Shown here piece by piece: positions 1 to 8,436 of a stretch of DNA of 64,000 bases. This DNA is from Peristeroidobacter agariperforans. Its GTDB lineage: Bacteria; Pseudomonadota; Gammaproteobacteria; Steroidobacterales; Steroidobacteraceae. Made by a program: the position numbers and the translations under genes. Every line of letters starts with the position of its first letter. The first letter of the stretch is position 1. Location: positions 124,001 through 188,000 of the forward strand of contig NZ_RYFW01000007.1 of assembly GCF_004138335.1 (NCBI RefSeq). Direction: 5' to 3'. The notes beneath the pieces are model-generated. The model ran no database searches. It saw nothing but the letters and a program-made list of their open reading frames with translations, and had not been told where the DNA came from.

Positions 1-1
1 C

Positions 2-511
2 GTGTTCTCGGGCACCGCGGTCGATTCGCCGACCGTGACCTACGATCCGGCCGCGCCGGTGGGCTCTCGCTATACGTATACCGGCAACACCGAGTCACAG
101 CAGGTGGCTGTCGGTCCCGGCGTGACTCAGCCTTCGAATGTCACGCTGCCGGAAATGGCGGGCGTGCTGAACCAATTGGAGCGTGTGCTCACGACGCTGC
201 AGACCCCGGGCGCCAACGTGAACGATCCGGCCGTGCGTGCCGATGTCACTGCGGCGATGGGCTCGCTGGACGATGTGATCGAAAGCATCAGCGGTCGTAT
301 TGCCGGGTTGGGCGGCGCCCAGAACATTCTCGAGACGCTCGAGACCAGTCACGCCAACGTCAGCTTGTCGAACAAGCAAGCGGCGCTGACCCTGGGGCAG
401 CTCGACTATAGCGACGCGGCAGTGAAGTTGAACGGATACACGACAGCCGTGCAGGCGACGCAGAAGGCGTATGCGCAGGTGAGCAAGCTCTCGCTATTCC
501 AGGCGATCTAA
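2..511 (+). CDS. flgL: Flagellar hook-associated protein FlgL (HAP3), C-terminal part
   Basis: FlgL is the second hook-filament junction protein; it is exported by the flagellar type III system and joins FlgK to the flagellin filament. Only the last ~169 residues are present; the gene begins before the window, so the GTG at position 2 is not the start. The end of the protein is an amphipathic heptad-like helix closing with the LSLFQAI motif, which matches the conserved FlgL terminus (LSLF-x-x-L/I) better than a flagellin terminus. The preceding region carries the helical repeat typical of the flagellin C-terminal D0/D1 domain. The next gene starts 12 bases later, so the two are probably co-transcribed. 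Confidence 0.85.
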   Translation: MFSGTAVDSPTVTYDPAAPVGSRYTYTGNTESQQVAVGPGVTQPSNVTLPEMAGVLNQLERVLTTLQTPGANVNDPAVRADVTAAMGSLDDVIESISGRIAGLGGAQNILETLETSHANVSLSNKQAALTLGQLDYSDAAVKLNGYTTAVQATQKAYAQVSKLSLFQAI

Positions 512-523
512 CCTCGTCACGCC

Positions 524-1525
524 ATGCAACTTTCCGTCGTAGATTCAGGCCGTCAGGTTACACCGCGAAGCGCCGTCGAAGGCGTCTCGCTGACCCGCAC
601 CGAATTGCCGGCGCCGGTCGGCAAGGTCGAGCCCGTTGCACCGACCACGCTGCGCGGTGGCCTCAAGTCCTATGACAGCCAGCTGAATCGCCAGGTTTCG
701 GGCGCACAGCAGGCGCTTCGATTCCTGTCCGAAGCCGATGCCCGGCTGCGTGCGCTGCGAAAGGAAATGACCGGCGGCGATGCGGCCGCGGCCATCGAGA
801 AGTTCGACAAGTTCTGGCAACAGCGCTCGGCGGCCAGCGCCGGGACGCTCGATGGCAGTCTGAAGTTCAGCGCGGAGGCCAAGGCGACGCAGGAGTTCGC
901 GGTGCGCGGCTTGAGCTTCGAAACATTACGCAACGGCGACTCGGAAACGCTGAGCTTCGCCGTCGGCAAGTGGTCGCGGCAGGCGAGCTCCGTCACCGTG
1001 GATCCAACCCAGTCGGAGTCGGCGATTGTTGCTGCCCTGGATCGAGCGCTGACTCCCATGGGGGTTCGAGCGACGCGTGATGCGAGGGGTGAGCTGGCGT
1101 TCAATGTTTCCGAAAAGGACTGGCCCCAGGTGCGCGACTCGCTCGCGATTCGCGGCGGCGGCCGGCGCTTTCCGACCGGCCAGTTCAATCACGTTCGCAC
1201 CGTCGTGGCGGAGCAGGCGATTCAACCGTCGCAGTGGAACGCCGCAGATCCTCGCAAGGCGTTGCAGGACATCGCTCAGGCGCAGCAGCTGATTCGCAGG
1301 TCGTATGGCGATGTGCGTGGCGTGTTGGAGGAGGCCGCACAGAGCGTCGACCACGGTGAGACCACCGACGCCCAAGGCGTCTATTGGCAAGGATTCGCTG
1401 AGGAATATGCCGACACGCTCGCTCGGGGCGACAGCGCCGCTATCGCTGCGACCGTGCAGACAGTTGCCGGCATTTCCAAGCGTACCGTTGCCTCGCTGCT
1501 CGCTGCCGCCCCAGGAACGACCTGA
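524..1525 (+). CDS. Flagellum-linked hypothetical protein with a flagellin-IN-like segment
   Basis: I do not recognise this 333-residue protein as a named family. It follows flgL by 12 bases on the same strand and has no signal peptide or membrane segment, as expected for a cytosolic or type III exported axial protein. Residues ~40-120 are helical and Gln/Ala-rich. Residues ~135-205 read as two beta-strands, then a helix (SAIVAALDRAL), then a Gly-Val-x-Ala strand and a final strand. That order resembles the flagellin 'IN' motif of FliD, FlgK and flagellins. The C-terminal third is again helical. Being a minor flagellar structural protein or a FlgL partner is inference from position and this resemblance. 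Confidence 0.6.
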   Translation: MQLSVVDSGRQVTPRSAVEGVSLTRTELPAPVGKVEPVAPTTLRGGLKSYDSQLNRQVSGAQQALRFLSEADARLRALRKEMTGGDAAAAIEKFDKFWQQRSAASAGTLDGSLKFSAEAKATQEFAVRGLSFETLRNGDSETLSFAVGKWSRQASSVTVDPTQSESAIVAALDRALTPMGVRATRDARGELAFNVSEKDWPQVRDSLAIRGGGRRFPTGQFNHVRTVVAEQAIQPSQWNAADPRKALQDIAQAQQLIRRSYGDVRGVLEEAAQSVDHGETTDAQGVYWQGFAEEYADTLARGDSAAIAATVQTVAGISKRTVASLLAAAPGTT

Positions 1526-1578
1526 CTTTTGCTAGCATCGCTGACGGGCGTCATCCTTGACGCTTACTCGATGAGGCG

Positions 1579-2142
1579 ATGGTGAGCGTGGACTATCAAC
1601 TGCGGGTGGCGGTCGCCGCCGATGAGCCTGTACTTCGCGATTTGATCGCTCGCTCCATCCGCGAGCTGGGCGCTGGCCACTACACGCCGGAACAAATCGA
1701 AGCCGCACTGCTCGGTGCATTCGGCGTCGACACCGCACTGATCCGGGATCAAACCTACTTCGTCATTGAAACTGGCGCCGGCGACATCGTCGGCTGCGGC
1801 GGCTGGAGTCGTCGCAAGACGCTTTTCGGCAGCGACACTCGCGAATCCCGGGACGATTCCTGGCTCGACCCCGCCGTCGATGCCGCTCGGATCCGTGCGT
1901 TCTTTATCGATTCACGGCACGCGCGCCGCGGCCTGGGTCGGATGCTGCTCGATCGCTGTGAATCCGAAGCTGCTCGCGCCGGATTCAGCGAGTTCGCTCT
2001 GATGGCCACGCTGCCGGGCAAGCGGTTATATGAAGTGTGTGGCTACGTGGGCGATCAGCCGATCGAGCATCCACTGCCGGGCGGGTTGAGCATCACTTTC
2101 GTACCCATGACAAAGGGCCGCTCCCCGCCTGTCACTCAGTAA
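1579..2142 (+). CDS. GNAT-family N-acetyltransferase
   Basis: A 187-residue cytosolic acyltransferase of the GCN5-related fold, which transfers an acetyl group from acetyl-CoA to an amine; the substrate cannot be told from sequence. Motif A, which binds the acetyl-CoA pyrophosphate, is visible as RRGLGRMLLDRCE near residues 115-128, preceded by the strand RIRAFFIDSRHAR. A motif-B-like end (LYEVCGYV) follows, where many GNATs have YEKxGF. The first ~60 residues match the helices usually found in the family. Start is an ATG at 1579. It stands alone between the flagellar genes and a split serine hydrolase locus. Confidence 0.8.
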   Translation: MVSVDYQLRVAVAADEPVLRDLIARSIRELGAGHYTPEQIEAALLGAFGVDTALIRDQTYFVIETGAGDIVGCGGWSRRKTLFGSDTRESRDDSWLDPAVDAARIRAFFIDSRHARRGLGRMLLDRCESEAARAGFSEFALMATLPGKRLYEVCGYVGDQPIEHPLPGGLSITFVPMTKGRSPPVTQ

Positions 2143-2189
2143 ATAATTGCGCTAGGATCGGCGCGCTCATCGAGTGCACGGAGGCTGCA

Positions 2190-2495
2190 ATGAAGCGCAT
2201 ATGGCCGTTGATCGCCGGCGTCCTCGTGCTGCTGGTCGGTATTGGCGTGTGGAGCGCCAGGGATACATACGCGACCGCACGCATGGGTACAACCTATGTT
2301 GCCAAACAAACCTGCTCCTGCCTGTTTGTAGCAGGTCGTCCGCTCGATTCGTGCAGCACTGACTTCGATCCCGAGGCGCTGCAATCTCTCGATGTCGTCG
2401 CCGGTAATGGCGCGGTGACTGCTTCAGCCCTCGGCGGCCTGATTTCGTCGCGGTCGAGATTCGAGGACGGCTTTGGCTGTCATCCAGTGAACTAG
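2190..2495 (+). CDS. Small secreted or membrane-anchored protein upstream of a serine hydrolase
   Basis: A 101-residue protein starting at the ATG at 2190 (an upstream in-frame reading to 2037 overlaps the GNAT gene and is not used). Residues 1-25 form a signal peptide or N-terminal anchor (KR followed by a Leu/Val/Ile stretch). The mature part contains the Cys-rich segment CSCLFVAGR and ends with GFGCHP. From memory, a CxxxFVxGR...GCT pattern occurs as the N-terminal part of some long class-C-type serine hydrolases in alpha- and gammaproteobacteria. Here it would be a separate protein encoded 33 bases upstream of the hydrolase. The match is by recall and is an inference. Confidence 0.55.
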   Translation: MKRIWPLIAGVLVLLVGIGVWSARDTYATARMGTTYVAKQTCSCLFVAGRPLDSCSTDFDPEALQSLDVVAGNGAVTASALGGLISSRSRFEDGFGCHPVN

Positions 2496-2528
2496 AACGA
2501 CAAGTACTGCATCGGGAGGGACCTCGCG

Positions 2529-3713
2529 ATGTTGCGAACTTTGTTAGTGACGATATCGCTGGCCGCGCCGCTATCTCACGCACATGCTGACTTGGCGCCA
2601 TTGCCGGCGCAGCCGCCCGATGTGCCGTGGCCGACGACGGAATGGCCGGTCGGCTCGTTGCCGCTGGAGATGGATTCGGCCGCTTTCAGCGCTGTGATTG
2701 CCGATGCCTTCGACAAGCGCGCTGCCGGATTGGGAGAAACCCGCGAGCTCGTCATCATCCGCGGTGGGCGACTTATCTATGAGCGGGCCGCGCAGGGCTA
2801 CAACACGAACACACGCCTGGTGTCGTGGTCGATGGCCAAGTCGATCACGCAGGCGCTGGTCGGCATCGCGGTAGCCCAGGGAAAAATAAACATCGACCAG
2901 CCCATGGGCAGCCCCCATTGGTCGCCGGATGATCGTCGGGCGCAGATTCCGTGGCGCCAATGGCTGCAGATGACCGACGGTCAGCGATATCTTGAAATCG
3001 AAGCAGAAACGATTGCCGAGAGCGATGCCTCGCGAAAGTTGTTCGGCCCGGGCCGCCTGGATGTCGCGAGTTACTGTGCTGGCTTGCCGCTGATCCATGA
3101 GCCTGGCACGCACTGGAACTACAATTCGTGCGGCATCGTGCTGACGGCGGATGCGCTGACGAGAACCATTGTTCCCAATCCAGCCTCGCCGGAGCAACGT
3201 CGCGGTGCGATGCTGAGATGGATGAATGTGAGCCTGTTCGACGTGATCGGCATGAAGCCACAGCCGGAGTTCGACGCGGCGGGCTTGATGTACGGCAGCG
3301 CGCTCATCTACGCGTCGGCGCGCGACTTCGCCAGGTTCGGCTTGCTCTACCTGCGCGACGGCATGTGGGATGGGCGGCGAGTGTTGCCGGAAGGCTGGGT
3401 GGATTTTGCGCGCACCCACGGCACCGGCACGAACGCTGACATCTACGGCGCAGGGTGGTGGCTTGCACCGAAGCACGGCAGCGGCCGCCCTTATCCCATC
3501 TACGTCGACACCGGCCCGGAGCGGGACGGTTTCAGCGCGCAGGGGTTCGAAGGCCAGTACACCCTCGTCGTCCCTTCGAAAGATCTCATCGTGGTGCGCT
3601 TGGGCATGACGCCGGAGAAAGATCTGCGCACCGGTGCTCTGAAGGATTGGATGGGGCGCGTGGCGCGCACGTTTCCATCCACCGCCGCCACGCCCTCGGC
3701 CGCTACTGAGTAA
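2529..3713 (+). CDS. Exported serine hydrolase, class C beta-lactamase-like family
   Basis: A 394-residue periplasmic enzyme of the beta-lactamase/penicillin-binding-protein fold, probably an esterase or amidase; true beta-lactamase activity cannot be inferred. Residues 1-20 are a signal peptide ending SHAHA. The nucleophile motif SMAK (Ser101, Lys104) lies in VSWSMAKSITQ and the second motif is YNS in HWNYNSCG. The C-terminal region contains GFEGQY, in the place of the third (KTG-like) element. A good ribosome site (GGGAGG) precedes the ATG at 2529. It lies 33 bases after a small exported protein that may be its detached N-terminal domain. Confidence 0.8.
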   Translation: MLRTLLVTISLAAPLSHAHADLAPLPAQPPDVPWPTTEWPVGSLPLEMDSAAFSAVIADAFDKRAAGLGETRELVIIRGGRLIYERAAQGYNTNTRLVSWSMAKSITQALVGIAVAQGKINIDQPMGSPHWSPDDRRAQIPWRQWLQMTDGQRYLEIEAETIAESDASRKLFGPGRLDVASYCAGLPLIHEPGTHWNYNSCGIVLTADALTRTIVPNPASPEQRRGAMLRWMNVSLFDVIGMKPQPEFDAAGLMYGSALIYASARDFARFGLLYLRDGMWDGRRVLPEGWVDFARTHGTGTNADIYGAGWWLAPKHGSGRPYPIYVDTGPERDGFSAQGFEGQYTLVVPSKDLIVVRLGMTPEKDLRTGALKDWMGRVARTFPSTAATPSAATE

Positions 3714-3805
3714 CGCTTAGCGAGAAGCGCGCTTGCGGGGGCGCGAGGCTGAAGTTTTGTCATTGCATTCCTTTCGTGCCTGACGCCGCGTGTATGCTGC
3801 GTCCG

Positions 3806-4570
3806 ATGCAACTCATCTCACGTTGTCTGCTGCCGTTGGCGTTGAGTCTCTTTGCATGGGGACACACAGCCGTTGCCGACGATCCGATTGCAGCAGCGAT
3901 TGCGAGCACGCGTATGCCGGCAGATCGCATCGAGGATGCATGGCGCAAGCCGCACGAGGTGCTGCGGTTTCTGGAGATCGCGCCCGGGCATCATGTGCTC
4001 GACTTCTACGCGGGCCCTGGCTACTACAGCGAGTTGCTGGCCCACATCGTCGGGCAGAGCGGCCAGGTGCTCATCTATAACAATGAGCTCTACAACCAGG
4101 CCGCACACAACGGCCTCACTTCGCGATTGGCTCGCAAGCGGTTGCCGAATGCGGTCCGGGTCAATGCGCCCAGCAACTATCTGAAGCTCGCGCCCGGTTC
4201 GCTGGATCGAGTGCTGATCGTGCTCACGTACCACGACATCTACTGGCAGCCCGGCGACGCGCCCGAGCCGATGGGCGATCCCGAGAAGGTTTTGCGTATC
4301 CTGCGTGAGGCGTTGAAGCCGGGCGGCCTGGTGGTCGTTGTCGATCACCTTGCCAATCCGACAGCGCGCGAGAACATCACGTCGGTCGCGAACCGATTGC
4401 ACCGGATCGATCCGCAGGTGGTCCGGGCGGATTTCGAGCGGGCCGGTTTCGCCTTCGTCGACGAGAGCACCGCGCTTCGGCACCCCGACGACGATCACAC
4501 CAAGTCGGTCTTCGATGCTTCGGTCCGCCATTACACCGACCAATTCATCTATAAGTTCCGTCGGCCGTAG
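3806..4570 (+). CDS. Exported class I SAM-dependent methyltransferase-like protein
   Basis: About 254 residues from the ATG at 3806 (alternatives: ATG at 3794, GTG at 3776). The shortest start gives a clean signal peptide, MQLISRCLLPLALSLFAWG, cut after TAVA. The mature protein has the Rossmann SAM-binding motif I (HVLDFYAGPGYYSELLA), an Asp/Arg strand at LDRVLIVLTYHDIYW, and the post-motif LKPGGLVVVVDH. These are the standard elements of class I methyltransferases. A methyltransferase with a signal peptide is unusual because SAM is cytosolic, but such exported proteins are widespread in proteobacteria and their role is unclear. The substrate is unknown. Confidence 0.75.
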   Translation: MQLISRCLLPLALSLFAWGHTAVADDPIAAAIASTRMPADRIEDAWRKPHEVLRFLEIAPGHHVLDFYAGPGYYSELLAHIVGQSGQVLIYNNELYNQAAHNGLTSRLARKRLPNAVRVNAPSNYLKLAPGSLDRVLIVLTYHDIYWQPGDAPEPMGDPEKVLRILREALKPGGLVVVVDHLANPTARENITSVANRLHRIDPQVVRADFERAGFAFVDESTALRHPDDDHTKSVFDASVRHYTDQFIYKFRRP

Positions 4571-4706
4571 CTCCAGGTCCGTTCAGGCTCCGCTCAGGGG
4601 TCTCGAGCAATAAAGGGTCTCAGCCCCCATTTCCGCGGCCGCACTATGGACAATCGCGCTGGGCGGAGGTACATGTGCGGCATTCCGTTCATATAGGCCC
4701 GCAACT

Positions 4707-4961
4707 ATGAAATTGCCCGCCGCGCTTCGAATCACCGCGTTGCTGCTGACGATCGGCCTGGCTGCGCCGGCCATTGCCGAAGAAAGCACGCTCAAAGAAG
4801 GCGCGAAAGATGTCGGCCGAGCCGTCGGAACGGCTGCCCGCGAAGTGGGCGATGGCGCCAAGCAGGTGGGCAAGGCAGTGGCCGAGGCTGCCAAGGAAGT
4901 AGGCCAGGCCGCGAAAGAAGGCGCGAAAGAAGCCAAACGCGCCATGCAAAAAGACAAATAA
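4707..4961 (+). CDS. Small exported Ala/Lys/Glu-rich helical repeat protein (LEA-like)
   Basis: An 84-residue protein with a signal peptide (residues 1-24, cut after PAIA). The mature ~60 residues consist of repeated KEGAKEVGxA-type units (AKDVGRAVGTAAREV, AKQVGKAVAEAAKEV, AKEGAKEAKRAM). They contain no aromatic residues and no Cys, and predict an amphipathic helix. Composition and the roughly 11-residue periodicity recall group 3 late-embryogenesis-abundant-like or apolipoprotein-like stress proteins of the periplasm. It is preceded by 136 bases without a gene and is convergent with the next gene, 49 bases away. Function is not known. Confidence 0.65.
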   Translation: MKLPAALRITALLLTIGLAAPAIAEESTLKEGAKDVGRAVGTAAREVGDGAKQVGKAVAEAAKEVGQAAKEGAKEAKRAMQKDK

Positions 4962-5010
4962 CCGTCAACTGAAGCACGCGACTCGTCAGTCGATCGCAAA
5001 TCCAATCCGG

Positions 5011-7671
5011 TCACGTTGTTGACGGAGCTGGAGAGGTTTCTGGCACAGGATCCAGGGCCGCCAACGTAGTCGCAGCTGGCGTCGACCGCGTTCGCACGAA
5101 TGTCGCGCGAACGCGCTCCGATTTGAGCATGTACGCGGTCCAGATCACCGCGACGAGGACATCGCGAACCATGGAGCCCGCGAACTTCGCTGGATTCATC
5201 TTCTCCAGGCCAAGCGCATCCTGGGAAAACGCCACCAGGACAGCCCACAGCAGGCTGAACCACAACACGATGAGGTAGCCTGGCGCAAAGCCCCGGCGCT
5301 TCGTGAACAGCAGATAGAACACGAAGAGCGTCATCAGCAAGAGCGCATAACCGAACAACATCACGAAGAACCAGCCGATCTTGCCCCAGTGCGCGACGAC
5401 CGGGTCTGCTCCGCCGCCGAGATCGGCCCAGGTGTTGGCGTCGAAATAGTCGTGCAGCGCGAAGAACATGAATGACAGCGCGCCGGCGGTGACGATCACA
5501 CTGAGAACGGGGAGCACGAGCCATCCCCTGATTCCCTCGGGCGCGCCAGCAGACGCACGCTTTGGAAAGCGAGGGTCCTCGTAACGCCACAGCCAGCGAA
5601 TCAGCAGCCCACCGACAACAATGCCGCCGATGATTGCGAACATCATTGTCATGCTGAGTTTGAAAGACACCGGCGCCGTTGCGGACGCGGGGGCATAGCT
5701 CAAGTAATAATAGGCGTCGTCACGCACAGCTTCGAGCTTCCGCGCATGCTCGACGACATCGGCGGCAGGAATGTGGTTCACCAGCGTCTTGAAATCATAT
5801 TCCGCGGTGATGGTGTCCTGCTTGTAGCGAACCGAGGAGCGATAGGCGAACGCCGGCGTCGTAATATTCCCGTTGAGCTCTTCAACGTCCCACGGCTCGG
5901 GCAACAGCACCACGGCCTTGTAGCGGATATGAGTGGGGTGATCGAGTTGCAGCGGCGCTGTGCGCACCAGGGTCTTGGGCGCCACGGCTGCCTGACGGAT
6001 GACGTGCGGATTGAACTCGAAATAGTACTTCTGATCGTCATCGTCCTTGGTGAACGCCGGCTCGATCGCGTACTTCTCGATCAGGACCAACTGGTTGCCT
6101 TCGCGATCGTCGACTACCACGAACGGATCGGCGACGCTGATGCCCGGATACTCGTCCTTGTAGAAGTTCAAGTACTGGCGTGTGACTTCTTCCTTGCTGG
6201 AATCGGCGAGGAAGCGTCGCACGCGATCCGCCTCGGCGCCCAGGTAAGTCGTTTCCACCTTCATGGAGGCCTTCTCGAACACGCCGGCCTTCAGATCGAA
6301 ACGCTCGAGGACGCTTTCATTGGGCGTCTTCAGCGTCGGCTCTGGAATCGTCTCGAACTTGCCTGTGTCGTCAACGACTAGCGCCGCGCCAAAATGTGCC
6401 TGCTGGACGTTGTACAGCCCGCCGCCCTGCAAGGTTCGAGTCGCATCGAGCCAAAACACTTTGCCGGCGTGCTGAACGCGCACGATCATGTGATTGAACG
6501 CGGCAGCGGAGGGCAGCAGGAGCGTCGGTGTCGCCTGTCTGCGATAGGTGTTGACCAAGGCAGGGCGCGCATCGACGCCCATTGCCTGGAGCAAGGTCAC
6601 CAGCAGATAGGACTTCTCTTTGCAGTCGCCGAAGCGGCGCTTCAGCACGGCGTCCGGCGGCTGTGGCTGGTAGCCTCCCGCACCGATCTCGATGCCGGTG
6701 TAACGAATCTCATCCTCCACGAAGCGCAGCGCTGCGATGATCTGTTCTTCTTTCGTGTCCGCGGACGCTTGCAACTGCGCAATGAGAGATTTCAGCTCGG
6801 AAGACAAGCGTGCCTTCGGATAGAGGCGAGTGGCCCAGCGCGCGATTTCTTGCCAGCTGTGAGCTTCGCTAACGTCGATGTATGGATAGTGGACGTGCCA
6901 GCCCGGACGGCCTTCGTCGTGCGGCAGGCCCTTCAGGTCGCGCCATTGCCAGACGAGCTCTTGCCATGCGCCATTGACTCGGCTCAGCGGCTGATCCGCT
7001 GTGTTGGACGCTTTGAACGCGAGCTTACGCGTGACCGGATGCAGGATGCGCAAGTACGAGTAGCGAGCGGGAATCGACCACTGTGTGGTGAACGATTCGC
7101 CGAATGGCGTGCCGAGGCCATCTTCCCCTGTCATCAGCGTGTAGCTGTAATCCAGGACGTCTCCGACCCGGACATCCTCTAGCACGATGCTGGTCGTCAG
7201 GTCGCCGTCGATGATGCCCTGTTCCAGGTCCAGCTCACGACGTAGCGTCGAAATGCGAGCGCGCTGCAACTGATCGATGGTTTTGCCGCCGCGGCGTAGC
7301 TTCAGGCTGTGCAGGATGATCCGGTCGGTGGCCGGACGATAGGTGATCTGAACGTGCGACTGTTCGTCCACGGCGGATTGATTGCCGAGGTGCATGACGA
7401 AGTGCGAGTAATAGGAGGATCCTCGATCCTCGACGCGCACCTGGCGATCGATGAGCAGGTAGTCGAGCTGAGTGTTCTTGGGATCGGCCGCAGCGGCATC
7501 GACTGTCTTGGTCCAGCCTGCCGGTGCAGCGACTGGCGGCTTTTCGGCGAGCGTCACCGCATCGTCGGCCCACGCCAGGCCGTTGATCAGGACTGCCCAC
7601 AGCAGCGCCGCACACATCACGAGCAGGCGAACCTGCGGTTCGCCCGAAGGCATCCCGATCCCGTCTCTCAT
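5011..7671 (-). CDS. DUF3857/transglutaminase-like membrane protein with C-terminal DUF2569-like domain
   Basis: An 886-residue protein counted from the ATG at 7671; a longer reading to 7815 adds an unlikely leader. Residues ~15-35 are a signal peptide or anchor ending GLAWA. A DUF3857 N-terminal domain (~60-250) is followed by a transglutaminase-like core. Its catalytic triad is visible as Cys in RFGDCKEKS, His in FNHMIVRV and Asp in WLDATR. A transmembrane segment follows, near SMTMMFAIIGGIVVGGLLIRW. The C-terminal ~150 residues have RGWLVLPVL and three or four further membrane segments, as in DUF2569. The enzymatic part would be periplasmic. Role unknown; the family is common in Bacteroidetes and gammaproteobacteria. 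Confidence 0.8.
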   Translation of the reverse strand: MRDGIGMPSGEPQVRLLVMCAALLWAVLINGLAWADDAVTLAEKPPVAAPAGWTKTVDAAAADPKNTQLDYLLIDRQVRVEDRGSSYYSHFVMHLGNQSAVDEQSHVQITYRPATDRIILHSLKLRRGGKTIDQLQRARISTLRRELDLEQGIIDGDLTTSIVLEDVRVGDVLDYSYTLMTGEDGLGTPFGESFTTQWSIPARYSYLRILHPVTRKLAFKASNTADQPLSRVNGAWQELVWQWRDLKGLPHDEGRPGWHVHYPYIDVSEAHSWQEIARWATRLYPKARLSSELKSLIAQLQASADTKEEQIIAALRFVEDEIRYTGIEIGAGGYQPQPPDAVLKRRFGDCKEKSYLLVTLLQAMGVDARPALVNTYRRQATPTLLLPSAAAFNHMIVRVQHAGKVFWLDATRTLQGGGLYNVQQAHFGAALVVDDTGKFETIPEPTLKTPNESVLERFDLKAGVFEKASMKVETTYLGAEADRVRRFLADSSKEEVTRQYLNFYKDEYPGISVADPFVVVDDREGNQLVLIEKYAIEPAFTKDDDDQKYYFEFNPHVIRQAAVAPKTLVRTAPLQLDHPTHIRYKAVVLLPEPWDVEELNGNITTPAFAYRSSVRYKQDTITAEYDFKTLVNHIPAADVVEHARKLEAVRDDAYYYLSYAPASATAPVSFKLSMTMMFAIIGGIVVGGLLIRWLWRYEDPRFPKRASAGAPEGIRGWLVLPVLSVIVTAGALSFMFFALHDYFDANTWADLGGGADPVVAHWGKIGWFFVMLFGYALLLMTLFVFYLLFTKRRGFAPGYLIVLWFSLLWAVLVAFSQDALGLEKMNPAKFAGSMVRDVLVAVIWTAYMLKSERVRATFVRTRSTPAATTLAALDPVPETSPAPSTT

Positions 7672-7879
7672 GAGAACCCTGCACCCGTGCCGCCATCCGT
7701 CCGCGGCGCTTTGAGATTTTGTGAAGCTACGCTGGCACGGGGCAGGGGCTTTGGCAAGGGACCGGGCCGCCTTCCCGGACATAATGGCCGACACCGCCCG
7801 AATGCGAGCTGCCATTGCATCGAAAGCGCTCGAGTCGCGTGTTTACAGGTCACGCGGCGCGTCACCCGATGCGAGTAGT

Positions 7880-7903
7880 GAATACGAGCCATGGCTCGTA
7901 TTC
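7880..7903. promoter_or_regulatory. Perfect 24-bp palindrome upstream of dinB-like gene
   Basis: The 24 bases starting GAATACGAGCC and ending GGCTCGTATTC form an exact palindrome with no spacer. They end 41 bases before the ATG of the DinB-like gene and lie in the 273-base divergent spacer between it and the DUF3857 gene. The position fits an operator for a dimeric regulator; a transcribed hairpin is the alternative. I see no other convincing promoter element in this spacer. Confidence 0.5.
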
Positions 7904-7944
7904 TGCTGGCGTCGAATGAACGAGCGACGGAGGTTGGACGAATC

Positions 7945-8424
7945 ATGACTCACACGGCTTACACACAGCTCATCGATGTCAAACGCTGGGCCGATCTGGG
8001 CTTGTACGAGGCGATCGGCCAGAACCTGGATCGGCTGACGAATGAGGACAGCTTCATCATGCTTCGCATTCTCGACCACATTCACGCGGTCGACCGGATC
8101 TTTCAGCACCACCTGTGCGGACTGCCGCACACGTTCAAGGCGGCTCGGTCCGAAAACATGCCGACGCTCGAGACGCTGGCGGCTAGCGCCAGAGAGGTCG
8201 ACGACTGGTACGCGGCTTACGTTGCAGGCTTGCGGGAGAGCGATTTCGAGGAGCCTATCGACTTCGTCTTCACCAGTGGCAAGCCCGCGCGCATGAAGCG
8301 AGGCGAGATCATCCTTCATGTTTGCATGCACGGGACCTATCATCGAGGCAATGCCGGCGCGGTTCTGCAACTACGGGGGCTCACCCCGAGTCGCGATTCC
8401 GTTACGGACTTCCTGGAGCAGTAA
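7945..8424 (+). CDS. DinB-family (DUF664/YfiT-like) four-helix metalloprotein
   Basis: About 159 residues from the ATG at 7945; an upstream ATG at 7891 lies inside a perfect palindrome and is disfavoured. DinB/YfiT proteins are four-helix bundles that bind a divalent metal through three His. Here the candidates are the His in ILDHIHAVDRIF and the two in HVCMHGTYHRG, in the usual order and spacing. Known members include thiol transferases and damage-inducible proteins, but the substrate here is unknown. It ends 12 bases before an AlkB-like gene, so the pair may form a small operon, perhaps alkylation- or thiol-related by inference. Confidence 0.8.
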   Translation: MTHTAYTQLIDVKRWADLGLYEAIGQNLDRLTNEDSFIMLRILDHIHAVDRIFQHHLCGLPHTFKAARSENMPTLETLAASAREVDDWYAAYVAGLRESDFEEPIDFVFTSGKPARMKRGEIILHVCMHGTYHRGNAGAVLQLRGLTPSRDSVTDFLEQ

Positions 8425-8436
8425 TGGAGCGGTGAG

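Noticed and set aside
2037-2189. A longer N-terminus for the small exported protein
   Set aside because: It overlaps the GNAT gene, and the ATG at 2190 gives a normal signal peptide.
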